Below the pieces are notes generated by a model. It saw nothing but the letters and a program-made list of their open reading frames with translations. It had not been told where the DNA came from and did not search any database. The translations under genes and the position numbers were made by a program. A stretch of 64,000 bases of DNA, from NCBI GenBank assembly GCA_038503035.1, contig JAVSML010000047.1, positions 572,972 through 636,971 of the forward strand. Direction: 5' to 3'. Within the stretch, counting starts at the first letter, position 1; each line of letters starts with the position of its first letter. Positions 1 to 11,600 of this stretch are shown in pieces. Origin of the DNA: Crocodylus rhombifer. Its lineage: Eukaryota > Chordata > Crocodylia > Crocodylidae.

Positions 1-744
1 TTTGCAAATTTAGAATGCTTTCTGTTATAGAAGCAAACTCAGTCTGTTCAGTTTCAGTCCTGTGAAAACAATCATTGCGCAAACAGTGGTATCTATAAGG
101 GGAGCATGTAATATTACTTTTCTGTTTATAGATACATAGGATGTCCTTGTAAAGTATGAAATTGTGGTTATTTTTCAGAGATAAAGGCTAATTTGCATTT
201 GTCTTCAAAATATAGCAAAGATGTACATATTTATGATGAAACAAGTTAGTTGTACAAATGCAGCATGTTTGAGGTACCTCAAGGATTATTTAACCAGATC
301 TGTATTCAGGTAATGATACTGCAATGGCAAAAGGCCAGTGAAGCTGACAATATATAATTTGTTTTAATTCTTGTCACTATTGCCTTTACATTGTGATGGG
401 AGGAATACATTGTTGGAATTGATGAAGTATTGCTGTATTTGCAGAGTACTAAATCTTTCTGAAGTATTTTTGGGGCAGGTCTCCCCCTTCTTTGTATGCA
501 AGGCAAATATTTGAATTGGGTCTGTGAGCTCAATATGCAATTAAAGCTACATTCTGCTAGTTGTAATTTAATTTGGACAGAGAGAGTGAGTATGGGTCAT
601 GGAAATGGTGTAATCTGGATTTGTAGGAGTTATAAGTATTGAAAAAGAAGGAACACATTTACATACATTGTACCTTTTATGCTGTATCTGTACAGAATTT
701 ATAAAATAAGGGTGCTTGCTAAGCACAGTACAGGATAACACCAA
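1..744. other. unassigned A+T-rich stretch
   Basis: No gene, repeat family or splice-bounded frame was recognised. Short open frames on the minus strand have no codon bias or family resemblance that I can see. Confidence 0.5.
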
Positions 745-1962
745 ACAACTATTAGGGGATAAACAGAAGATACTGGGTAATGTGGGGCCTCTGCAAGACA
801 CGCTAGGAAATCTGGTTGTCACACCAGACAACAAAGCTAACCTATTTAACAATTTCTTTGCCTCCATTTTCCTGAGCAGCGACCAGGTCACCCCCCCCCA
901 CCAGGACCTCCGTAGGCACCAGGGGAGGCTCACCCAGACCTAGGGTTAGTGAGGATCTAGTCAGGGAACTTCTGGAGGGACTGGATGTATTTAAATCAGC
1001 TGGTCCTGACAATCTCCACTCGAGAGTGCTGAGGGAATTAATAGAGGTCATTGTGGGACCCCAAGCATGGCTTTATGAGCAATCATGGTGCTCTGGTGTG
1101 GTACCAGAGGACTGGAAAAGGGCCAATGTGGTTCCCATTTTCAAAAAAGGGAGGAAGCACGACCCAGGAAACTATAGGCCAGTTAGTCTTACCTCGATCC
1201 TGGGGAAGCTTTTTGAGAGAATTATCATGACACGTGTCCATGAGAGGCCAGCAGGGGAGATTACGCTTAGGGGCAACCAACAATGGGTTCATTAGAGGTA
1301 GGTCCTTTCAGACCAACCTGGTGGCCTTCTATGACCATGTCACAAAATCCTTAGATGTAGGGGTAGCAGTGGACGTAGTGTTTCTGCACTTTAGGAAGGC
1401 CTTCGACACTGTCTCTCACCCCATTCTCATTAAAAAAACTAGGGAACTGTGGCATCGACACCTAAACAGTCAAATGGATCACTAACTGGCTGGAGGGCTG
1501 CACCAAGGGAGTGGTGATGGACGGGTCATTTTCGACCTGGAGGGATGTGGGCAGTGGGGTTCCACAGGGCTCGGTCCTCAGGCCCGCACTGTTCAACATC
1601 TTCATCACAAGAGAAGGCTGAGGGGGCATCTAGTGGCCTGTTACAAACTAGTCAGAGGGGACCAGAAGGCACCGGGGGAGTCCCTGTTCTCCCGAGCACT
1701 ACCAGGAGTGACAAGAAATAACGGTCACAAGCTGGCAGAGATTTAGGCTAGATATCAGGAGATGCTACTTCATGGTTAGGGCGGCTAGGATCTGGAACCA
1801 ACTTCCAAGGGAAGTGGTGCTGGCTCCTACCCTGGAGGTCTTTAAAACAAGGCTGGATGAACACCTTGCTGGGGTCGTTTGACCCCAGTAATCTTTCCTG
1901 CATGCCAGGGGGTTGGACTTGATGATCTGCTCAGGTCCCTTCCAACCCTACAAACTATGAAA
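745..1962 (+). mobile_element. CR1 LINE copy, 5'-truncated and internally deleted
   Basis: This is a remnant of a non-LTR retrotransposon whose ORF2 would encode endonuclease plus reverse transcriptase. Readable pieces, in several frames, run from the region before the RT (VGPLQDTLGNLV) through the RT fingers (FKSAGPDNLHSRVL, NYRPVSLTSILGKLFE) and palm ([21 protein letters not shown]) to the C-terminal VTRNNGHKLAE segment. At about 1606-1611 the text jumps from the FNIFI part of the palm directly to [12 protein letters not shown]. The segment carrying the catalytic FADD box is therefore deleted. The palm motif-A aspartate is already His (LHF instead of LDF). The 3' end shows the CR1 tail: a GGACTTGATGATCTG box, then CCCTTCCAACCCTA and a short ATGAAACT-type terminus. 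Frameshifts and stops make it inactive. Confidence 0.9.
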
Positions 1963-2369
1963 CTACACTCCAGTTAACTGTATGTTTTACCATTCATGTA
2001 AACGTGTAGCGTCAAAATAGTAGTTTGGAGTGTTAGCAGTATTCACAAGTATTACCTGACAAGGTTCATGATGTGTACTCTTCTGCTATGGCCCACAGTG
2101 GCCAGGAGGATAGAATGATTGAGACAAACTGAAGATGTGAGACACCTGCTGTATGACCACCCCATAGTGCACAAACATCTGAAGTTACACACAGCACTGT
2201 ACCTAGACTGCTGGTGGCCCTGGGCAAACTGTTAGTGTCAGGCCCCGCTTCACCAGAGATAATGATAATGATGATCATTATTTTCACCATTTTTTGGCCC
2301 CCTTTCTGTCTGGACCATGGGCTGCCACCTGGTTTGCCCATTTCTGTGTCTGGCCTTGGTCACGCAGGA
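1963..2369. other. unassigned; may include upstream part of the next LINE fragment
   Basis: No motif can be supported here. Its position before the LINE C-terminus at 2370 and weakly open frames make it possible that part of it is the same decayed element. Confidence 0.3.
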
Positions 2370-2705
2370 GCTTCCTTACTAGCATCCCACCTCTCAATAT
2401 CACACCCAAGGAGACACTACTACAGATGTGGAATGAGAGGCTGAAGAAAATACCTGACAGCAAAAAGGATGTACATTCCAGCAGCTGAGTCCTTACCACC
2501 AGGGGCAGATGAACCATGTCAAAGGTGGTAACGTCTCAATCACGTATGAACAGGAGTCGGATATTCAAAGGAACTATAGGGGGTATACCATTGGTTCAAC
2601 CACCTCTGCACCACAGAGCCTCAGACCATGCAACACCTGCTGCAGTGCATGCTGCTTGAAGGCACACGTATAATGAAAGATCTTGAAAGTTCAATAAAAG
2701 GGTGC
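2370..2705 (+). pseudogene. C-terminal fragment of a LINE reverse transcriptase ORF
   Basis: Across two or three frames the plus strand reads IPPLNITPKETLLQMWNERL, then a PPGADEP-like piece, TGVGYSKE, and finally TTEPQTMQHLLQCMLLEG. This order (arginine/leucine-rich helix, TGVG motif, then a QTM-H-L-C zinc-knuckle-like end) is the usual C-terminus of LINE polyproteins downstream of the RT. The final HLLQC box is the clearest part. Stops and frameshifts occur between the pieces, so it is dead. An AATAAA lies shortly after, near 2693. I cannot assign the clade; RTE-like or an old CR1/L2 relative are both possible. The upstream RT core is not recognisable. Confidence 0.5.
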
Positions 2706-3672
2706 AAGCATGTGTAACAAAGTCAAATGTGGCATACAGACATGAATAGACTAGTCATACATTGTTTGCACATTTTTCATCAGTGCAGCTTCTTGTCTTC
2801 TCTTAAAGTTCTATAAAGGGTTCTTGCTTCTTTTTTATCAGAAAGCCTCTTGATTTAAAAAAAAAAAACCTATCTAAAGTTCTTTAAATACTTCAAAATG
2901 CAATCTCTTTCTCTGCCATGTCATGAGGTTGCCTATGTTTTCATAACTGCAGTCCCAATTAATGTGGTTGTCCAGCATTCTCCTGTGTGTGTATGCATAT
3001 ATTCTACTGAACTGGGGAAAATTTAAGTTCAGAACCTTCAAAGATTTAAGTATATGTGTAACTGCTTGCTCCGCTACTTTTTAGTCTATTTCTGAGTGAT
3101 CTAAAACATGTGCTAACAGGGAATCAATTCCGCTCTCTTTTGCTATTTTTATGGTATTTTTCTTTAGTTCACTCTTTCAGTTTACAGTATATCTTTTGAA
3201 AATATTCAAAAAAGAATTTCAAATACCTTTTGGTAAGCAAGCTGTTTATTCAGGATATAACTATTCCTTTAACCATGGGTCAGAAGATTCTGTTGTGTGG
3301 GAGCAAAATACAATAAACAAATGCACTTATAGAGAAACTGTGGTGACAAGCATGGTTATAAAAATATGAAAACACTGAAGTTATATAGGCTGTTACAAGC
3401 TCTTTCTTTACAAAATCATACAATTTGTTAGCAAATGTGATAATACATTGGGTCCAAGTGCAGAAAGTGCTTGTAGTCACCGAACAACAGACAGAGACAC
3501 ATGACATACTAAGAGCTAGAAGATGGCATTGACTTTGTTTCCTCAGATATTGTCTTGGGGTAGGCTTGCAACCTGGTAATGAGAAATCTCCTGGCATGTT
3601 ATGAATCCACTTGGCCTTCTTACTCCTATTCCACAATCAAAATGTGATGTTATTAATTCTTAGTGAGGGCTG
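2706..3672. other. unassigned A+T-rich stretch
   Basis: Only short homopolymer tracts (for example A-rich near 2856) and unremarkable short frames were seen. Confidence 0.5.
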
Positions 3673-3677
3673 GTGCT

Positions 3678-4713
3678 TGTGGTGGAATACTATCTCTGTC
3701 TCTCCCCAAACTCCGCTATCTGACAATTTGGTTACCATGGTCATTACGAAGGGCAGACTCCTCTGCCCCATCATCTCCAGGCAACCCTGAGTTGTAACCT
3801 GAACTGGATACATTCCTGAAGGAGCAGGGAAATCTGCTCCCTCTGTCTACATGACTGGCATCACATACCTGGGTGGGGGCGCTTAAGCTCCCTATTGTTC
3901 TGAGCAATGCCAACATGACTGGGAGGGGCCTAAAGACCCTGCCAGCCTACCCAGCAACAAGTGATGCATTTCAAATTGGATGGCTGGCAGCCAACAGTTG
4001 CTGGCCTTAATTGGACCAGGTAAATAAGGTCATAAGTTCTATATAAAGTCAAGGACTGCCCAGGAGAGAGCACAGTAGCCATGATGAAAACTCACAAAGA
4101 GACATTGGACCATCTGAAATTAACTCTCTCTCTTGAAACACATCATCAGTGAAGTGTTTGCCTCCAGAGGCAATCTCCGCTTGCCTCTGGATGATGCTCA
4201 TAAGTTAGCTACCTGGCATCTTACTAGATATATAGCTTGCAGTAATTCAGACACGTGCTCAAGGGCAACCATGCCACTGTTTGCTCTAAGGTATTTTTCT
4301 GATATTGCTCTACTCTGTACCCTATTCCAAGTCTATTCCTTGTAACCAGTAAAGTTCTCCTTTGTACCTAGCATGGGAGATGGCCTAGATTATGCCTTGG
4401 GATCCCTCCCTTGGTTCAGCTGACTAAGGGAGACCTCTATTTGTGCTTCAGACTGAGGGAAGCACTCTAAGTTCTCGTAGTGGGTAAAATACCCTTGAGG
4501 GCTAGTAGGCCTGTGTTTCCCAGAGGGCACATGTCCAGGATCAGTCCAGACTCTGGATGGTGGCATCATTACCCCCAGGCTAGCAGGTGTGCTCCAGGAA
4601 GGGGGTTGGCCAGACGTGAGGCAGCCCCAGAGAGACACTTGGAGCCTGGAAGGTGGTCAGATGCAGTGGGTTGGGTGGCTTAGTGCAGGAGCACCCCCTA
4701 TTGTCCCACCACA
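3678..4713 (+). mobile_element. solo LTR with perfect 5-bp target duplication
   Basis: The element starts TGTGGTGGAAT and ends GTCCCACCACA. It has the TG...CA ends of an LTR and an 8-bp terminal inverted repeat (TGTGGTGG/CCACCACA). It is flanked on both sides by GTGCT (3673-3677 and 4714-4718), a perfect 5-bp target-site duplication. In plus orientation a TATA box (ATATAAAG, about 4041) separates a U3 of about 360 bp from the rest. A weak AGTAAA polyadenylation-type signal near 4350 fits the end of R. No internal retroviral or Gypsy coding sequence adjoins either end, so it is a solo LTR left by LTR-LTR recombination. The parent family cannot be named from the LTR alone. Confidence 0.8.
4040..4047 (+). 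promoter_or_regulatory. TATA box of the LTR
   Basis: TATATAAA-type motif in the sequence TTCTATATAAAGTC, placed inside an LTR with defined ends. Transcription would start about 25-30 bp downstream. This is a sequence inference; nothing shows activity now. Confidence 0.5.
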
Positions 4714-4718
4714 GTGCT

Positions 4719-5890
4719 TATAAAACATATTTGCATCCTACTAAGAGTATTTTTAAATAATCCCCATTGAATTGAAGACTGTTGTTTTACTTGTCTTTTC
4801 ATTATGAAATCTCTCCAAAAGCCAATGTTTTAGAACTAAAATATTCAACACATGGTTGGCAGGGTTCAGTATCCACAAAAAACGAAACTATACATAATTG
4901 TTTCTTTTATAACCAATTTTTTGTTGTTTGTTCAGTATCCTTTCTCATATATTTATCATGCATTGCTACTACCCGCTGGGACTATCTCTGAAAAAATCTG
5001 GAACTGCCATCTATGTATACTACAGCAATGGTAGTTTAAATCCACCAGCAGATGCTAATTAAATCAATGTCAGATAGCAATTAGTGTGTTGCATAAATAC
5101 ATAAATAAGACTTTCCTATCATGTATTTTCTTTGGAAACACCCATATTTCCCACCCTCAGCAGCCACTGGGAGAAAGACTATTTGTGGCTCAGTTGAAAA
5201 CAATCAGCATGTCATGATGTTTGTAAAATGAAATTCAGTGATATTTTTTCAGTCTATCCATTTAGTAACAACCATGAGACTTCATTAGCCATTGACCACT
5301 AAAGAAGGACAAACAAATGGAACAGGTTATTGCAAATGACTTTCCACCTTTACCAGGCTGTTGCAATTGATCATGTTATCTATGTAATTTCAGCCTTTTA
5401 CAATTGACCCGCTGCATGCTTTTAAAAATAGGAGACTTGCTTTGCATCTGTAACATGCTGCAAAAAAAGCAGGTAATTCTTTATTAAATATAGACTCTGT
5501 AGTTGGCTCTGTACAGGATATGTCTACTAATAGCATCCTTCCTTAATTTTTCCTACTGAAGCATATTAATTTTACACATCCGGAAATAAAGGTTGAACTA
5601 TTTATCTAAAATAATTTGTATTATGGAAACTCTCTTTGCTATACAGTTTCAAAGCAGTATAGTAGGAAGAGAAGTGACTGCTCATTTCCTTTCTCTGTTT
5701 CAGCTGCACTAATTCCTCAAACTTTCACCTTTTGAAGATGGAACTTTCCAGGGTCATTTTTTACTCTCAGTAATGTTCACAGAATTTCTCAGAACAAAAT
5801 AATGTCTTCCATTTTGGAGAAGAAAGAGAAAGGAGGATGCTTTCCTTATTATATAGCAGTTCTTGTGAGTTATGGACTTTTGAGCTTTTA
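4719..5890. other. unassigned A+T-rich stretch
   Basis: No coding or repeat family signal was recognised between the solo LTR and the Harbinger-like element. Confidence 0.5.
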
Positions 5891-7019
5891 GGCCAGGAAC
5901 AGACATTACACTTTTCCTGGTCTAAGTGATCAGAAATCAGTCTATATCCATGACAGAACAAAAGTTTAGAGCATATTGACCCATCTACAGTGGTGGAACC
6001 TGGTCTAAGATAGACTGGATTGATGTGCACTCAAATCTAATTAATCTAGGTTAGACCAGTGAATCGAACTTCAGTATCAGTTCCTTATCAATTCAAATTA
6101 GATTACTTACTTCTGGCATCTCACATTCCTTTTCAGCCCTCTGCCACCCCTCCCTTGTGAGGCACATGAGCACTTAGCCCATGCTCGGCTGCTGCAGCCA
6201 AGCACCCAGCATCTCCTGCTTCTGAGCTCTCCCAGACCCGGCCTTCTCCCTAGTCCTGACTCCTGCCTCTAGCTATCTGTCAGCTGCATGCAGGCAGTAG
6301 AGGCAGGGAAGAGAGGTGTCTTCCCCCCCTGCATCAGCCTGAGGACCTGGGGACTTGTGTCCCCAGGTTGTGCCCTGAACCCCATCATGAAGACCCCCAT
6401 GATGTAAAAACACATCTATCACTGAGCCCAAGAGAACCCCCATGTCCTTGTGCTTGGGTACAACCCAACGGAGCACAACACCAACACGAACCCCTCCCAC
6501 CCTGAACAGGAGCTAATGCAGATGGCTTGCCTCTGATGGGTTGGGGTTGGCAGTGAGCAGAACATCATGACTGGGTTTGCATGGAAGCAACTCTGTGACC
6601 TCTGCCACTTAGTCACTGCCAGCAGGTACCCAGGCTATGGGCATCTGGCATACTTCAAGGGTTTTTTAGCCTGCAGCTACAGGTACTGAGCAACCAATCT
6701 GGAGCAAGCAGGCAGATGGTCCTGAAAATCTCGACCAGCTGTTGCCAGTAGAGGACAATGGAAATTTCTAGGCCAAGGCATAGGATATTGCCAAAATCAC
6801 AGGGTGTCTTCTAGAATTCCTTTGAAAGTTTGAGGTTTTAGGGGTGGCCTGACCAGTGGAGCCCTCATCACACTGGAACATGTGCTGCACCAGCTGCAGT
6901 GGGTGGGAGTCACATGCCAGGACCTGCACCTTCATGCATCCTCTGCTTCTTTTATCCATACATCCTGTAGTCTTCCTTTCATCCAACCCTTTAAAGCCAG
7001 ACCCTCATCCACCCACAGA

Positions 7020-7345
7020 TGCTGAGACCCCACAGGCACTGCCATGGACTATGGATTATCCCATTCCTTCCTCCTCCACTGTCCAATCCTGGTCACACAA
7101 CTGGAACTAAGGGGAAGGGAGGTTAAGGGATCTTGTCACCATCTGGGATGAGGAGGAGATCTAGCAACAGCTTCAGAAAGGGCACTGCAATAAGGATGTC
7201 TTCAAGCATATTGGCCAGAAGATGCAGGCATGGAGCCAAAAAAGGGAATGGGAGCAGTGTTATACCAAGACCAAATGAATGAAGATGCAGCATAGGCATG
7301 TGCATAATGCCAACAAAAATTCCAGGGCCCAGAGGCAGAAATAAA
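7020..7345 (+). pseudogene. Myb/SANT-like DNA-binding protein of the Harbinger element, decayed
   Basis: In one frame from 7129 the plus strand reads DLVTIWDEEEI, stop, QQLQKGHCNKDVFKHIGQKM, then REWEQCYTKTK, stop, and NANKNSRAQRQK. This is the trihelix/Myb-SANT pattern of Harbinger accessory proteins: an acidic W-x-EEE helix, a QL-x-K-G-H-x-N helix with I-x-x-M, and a Q-C-x-x-K recognition helix. In the family this protein helps bind the transposase to the element ends. At least three in-frame stops and an upstream frameshift disable it. It lies convergent to the transposase fragment. The part upstream of 7129 is weaker and its start cannot be fixed. Confidence 0.7.
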
Positions 7346-7679
7346 GGAATAGAGGAATAAGGAGCTGTTCTGCTTCCACACCAAGGTCAAGGTCGTTGAG
7401 ACCCTGCATACCTACAGCACCATCAGGGCATGGGAAAAATTGTTGGCAGGGGCCACACCATAGGAGGAGGCGGCACTGAGAGGCTTTTGGATGATGGAAA
7501 AACCAGGTGCCCAGGAGCAGGTCCTCAGGGGCCAGAAGGCAAAAGGACAGCTGCTGGATCCACCACATGAGGAGTCTGACCTATTGGTGCTGGTCCCTGC
7601 ATTATCATAGGATGTGGGGGCTGAGATGCACCTGTAGCTGGACCTGAGATCCCTTGACATCTTTTCAGGCATGGCTGAG

Positions 7680-8200
7680 AGCAGGGAGCACAGTGTGCAG
7701 GAGCAAAGGGAAAGCTATGGTTTTGTCTATGCTGAACTGGTTGGCAATGTTGGTTAACTGGTTAACTGCTGAGGGTGGCCAGCTTCATGACAGCGGTGGT
7801 CACCCACATCTCTGGAGTAAAGGGTAGTCAAATGTAGATGTCTTGAAGCACGAGGTGGGGGGTTCATCCAGGTAACAATGTCCATGAAGGTAGCCCAACA
7901 CATACAGAAGGTCTGGACCCACTGTTTGTTATCCCAGGTGCCCAGGACAATGAGCTCCCATCAAGCTGGTCATGCAAGCCTAGAACCGATGCTCCAGGGT
8001 CTGCAGGTAGTGCCACAGCACCTCAGCATCCATGGTGTCCCAGCTGGCCTTTTTCTTGTAGGTCATGTGAAAATAAGTGGCCCAGTCCAGGATGCTTAGT
8101 GGGCATAGGGTGCAGTAGGTGGGATGGCTGGCCACTGGAGGCATAAAGGCATGTGCCATGCTGACCAGCTGTTGCATCATGTCCAGGTGAGTGTGCATAA
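7680..8200 (-). pseudogene. PIF/Harbinger transposase N-terminal fragment, decayed
   Basis: Read on the minus strand in shifting frames, the text gives DWATYFHMTYKKKASWDTMD (around 8090-8010), then WDNKQWVQTFCMCWATFMD (around 7938-7880). FTPEMWVTTAVMKLATLSS and LTNIANQFSIDKTIA follow (around 7825-7715). The order and wording match the N-terminal half of HARBI1-type transposases: a W-D-x-x-W block, the ATF-x-x-L helix, a VAIA-x-KLAT helix, and the helix-turn-helix with NQFG-x-GK. The DDE catalytic half, expected after this, is absent. Stops and frameshifts are frequent, so the gene is dead. Its orientation, convergent with the Myb-like frame, is one of the arrangements known for two-gene Harbinger elements. 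Confidence 0.7.
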
Positions 8201-8697
8201 TATCCTGCAGCCCATGGCAAGAGTCTCACAGGGTGACAAGCAAGACACACCACCGTCCCTGGGTCTCTGCTTTGGTTTGGTGGTGGGACCCATGGCAGGG
8301 GTCCCAGAATATGGGATGTGCAAGACAGAACAGAGGCTGCTCTCTCTGGGGCTCTTTTTGAAGCCTAGAGGTGGGTGAGGGAAGGATCTGTGGTGATGCA
8401 GCAGGGGGTTGGGGGTATGTTTGCCCATGCCTAACAGCCAATCAGGAGTGGCCTGGGCCCTCAGCTGAGCTCACCAATCTCTGGAAGCCAAGGAGCCTCC
8501 AAACCATGCTGGGAGTCATTCAAGATCCCCTGCCAAGCTGCAGCCCTTTTCCAGTTGAGGCAGTCTGTGTGCCCCTTTCCCCCCACAAAGGGCAAATGTG
8601 TGGTCTGTTTGCTATTGATCTAACTTGGGTCGCTTACAGAATATCCTGTAATTTAGATTGATTCTGCCTTGGGCTTTTTGAACGTCTGTGTTTAGCC

Positions 8698-11600
8698 ATA
8701 GTCTATGCCTAAATGAACAGGGGGCAGAAAGCTGCCATTTGATGAGATATTATACTCATTTGAAGAGAGGACCATTTGAATTTTCTGGTGCTGATGCAAA
8801 CTGTTTCTTATTTTACTGAAGTGTAAGCTGATAAAGCCTGTATTGTGTGTATACTCAATGTATTTAACCCAGAGATTGTCCATTACACTTGTAAAGGATG
8901 TTACTATGTCTGATAATGGGGTGGGATAGAAGGGAAGCTGTGAGAAGCACTACAGGATGAAGTTTTTCTTGGTATGTCTTTCTTCCTGTCATATAATTCA
9001 ACAGCTCTTTTTAAACTAACCTTCAACAATAAAACAGAACAAATTTCTATCTATGGTCTATCTTCTAAAATATCCCCTTCCATGCAACCTAATTGTTTTA
9101 GGGCAAGACAAACTTATGCCTGTTTCCTTTTAACAAGAATACAGCGGCCTCAGTAAAATTACAAGAAAAAAGCTGAATTTTCAGTTTGTGTTCATTTACT
9201 AAACAGTGCCACCAGTAAGCAAGAGTAGCAGCAAAAGCTGAAATGAGATTTCTCTTGCCTACCTGGTAGGGAATCAAGAATAAGAAACCTAATTAATACA
9301 CATTTGTTGTGTTATATTACTTTTAGTCTATGGGTGGCAGTCATTTTCTAAATTTCTTGCACTGAGATTGCATTTTCCTTTCTTGCACTGAGCTTATCAA
9401 ATTTGCTGTTAGTAACACACATCAACAGGCAATCGATAAAATCAGTGCTAATTATATAATGTGTTTTTTTAATCTGTCTGCAGCATGAGCAGATGTTAAA
9501 TGAAGGCTAATAAAGTGTGTCATCTTCTAAACAGGGATATGCAGTGGGATTTTATACTGGACAAACTGTATCACAAAAGGGGATTTCCACAGGGAATTAA
9601 ATACATAGAAGTAATGAAATAACCATGTGAAGCAGTGCATATTGAAACGAAATTCTGCAAAGATATAGAAGGTCCTCATGAGACTGTTAGAAAATGAACA
9701 GGCACTAGGATAGTCAGCAGATTGAGTAACCACTGATCCTCTTGACCCTGGAGAGCTAATAAAAAATGCCAAGGCTCCATCCTCACATGGGCTGCTTCTA
9801 TGTGCAGTTTACCATGTTTGTGCAAAAAACCTAAGTAATTGGGTTGACAGCAGGAATTGATTAGATACATTTGTTTTGTAAATGGGTGTTTTGTTACAAT
9901 TTTACTGGGATTGAGGCTGAAGTCATGGGATCAAATGTTGCAGCATCCCCCAATCAGTGGGGGCTAGGGCACAAAAATCAATGCATTGCAGTGAGTGATT
10001 ACTTGTATAGATAGATAACTTATATAAAAGTAAGTACTCACTTCTGCATGCAAGCAGAGCTCTTCTCTCCTAGGAAAAGAGATGTAGGTGTTGCTAAACA
10101 CTTCATCTCTATGCAGATCCATTTCCAACCCTATTATCTTGCATAAAGTGCCTGCATGTGATGCAGGAACTATATGTGCCTTGTGGATGAATTCCATTCT
10201 GTGAACGCCACTTTTAGAAGCCAATTTATTTGGCCTTTGCAGAAGAGAGGATTTGAACTACGGAGTGCCTCCTACTATGGAGGATAGATCTAATAGCAGA
10301 CACTAACAGTAGCATCTGGCTGTTTTTACTTTTAACTAACCTTAATAATACTCGAGAGTGCTATAGTTTATTTTTAGCTTCCTAAGTATTGTCCTCTTAT
10401 AGCTCAACATCACTAGTGACAAGCATATCTCAGCAATTTACCCTGAATTTCATTTTGAGTATGCTGATTCAGATGGACACGAAATGCAGGGAGATAAGCC
10501 TGTGACAACCAAAAGAAGAGCTGGAAAAAACCTGCTAAAATCAAGCAGAAACAGATTAGCTTGGCAACAGCTACCAATGGGCAGTTCCTACTTCCATTCC
10601 CAAGGTCAGGGTCATTGGAGTATTCAGTACTGAAAATAAAATACAGTTTATATGTGGTAGGTTGCTAAATATTTAAGTGCTTGTCAAACTTGTTTTCTCC
10701 AGGTTTTGGCCTTTGTCTGCCTTTTCATGTTCTCATAAATAATATTACTGGTGCAGACATTCAAATATCACGTCCTGCAACTGATGAGATTGGCTTGAAA
10801 ATAATGATGTTTTTAAAACAATGTGCTTGCTTTATTGGCTTTCCAAATTTGGATCCTTTAGTATTCACAGTTCTTTTGCACTAAAATGGGCCAAAATGAG
10901 GTCTAGATTTTCAGGTAATTACCTACCTTAAGAAGCTGAGACTTGGTGGAAAGCAGTAAATATCACAAGGTTCCCAATAAACTCAGCAGAGCTGCCAACA
11001 CTATGTAAGCTTTTAGTATGTTAGCTGAAAGACTTTTGTGCTACAGTTCAACCAGAGTTGATTGGATAATCATTGAAGAATTTGAAAATACATACACCAT
11101 ATTAAAACAGGAAGAGTCATAGTTGTTCAAGGGAAGTGTTCAGAATCTGAAAATTATAGTATTCCATAAATGTAAATCTAATATCTAACTTCAGCAGAGA
11201 AAAAAATAATATCAGCTGAAATACAACTTTTGCAGCTTACTCTTCATGATTTGTCACTAAGGTATACTATTCATTTAATAATTGGAGAAATAATGAACAA
11301 TGTTATTGGCAGTTAATAAACTATTTACTAATAATGGGATTTTTAGATTTCTTCAATTTCATCCATTGAAACAAATGGGAATCTTCCCCTGACTTTAATG
11401 GGAGTAGAGTAAAACGCAAACTGAGTGCTTACAAAAATCTCACCCTAAACCTTTGGATATTTTTCCATTACAAGTAGAAGTGTTTCGCGCCCTAAATGAA
11501 TGAGTAAATCATAAAGCAAAATGTCAAATATGGCATGATGAACAATATTAACCATGTGAATCCATGAAAGAGTTGCAACTGTCATTATAAATAAAAGCAG

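Larger units (their letters stand above)
5891..8697 (-). mobile_element. PIF/Harbinger-like DNA transposon, 2.8 kb, decayed
   Basis: The ends are imperfect terminal inverted repeats: left GGCCAGGAACAGACATTAC, right (reverse complement) GGCTAAACACAGACGTTC. The flanks are TTA on the left and ATA on the right, close to the 3-bp duplication usual for PIF/Harbinger. The subterminal sequences match four other copies in this window (14435-17256, 27916-28851, 30485-30662, 63220-63523). Shared blocks are the GATCAGAAA-rich left arm and the AAAAAGCC-type right arm. This is the only copy with recognisable protein remains: a Myb/SANT-like frame on the plus strand (7020-7345) and a transposase fragment on the minus strand (7680-8200). 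Their 3' ends face each other, and the catalytic half of the transposase is missing, so an internal deletion near 7350-7680 is likely. The rest of the interior is G+C-rich and unrecognised. Confidence 0.75.

Noticed and set aside
10024..10224. Minus-strand segment with a good donor (GCAGAAGTGAGT) as an exon
   Set aside because: The acceptor side is weak, the frame closest to it has a stop, and the encoded sequence resembles nothing known to me.
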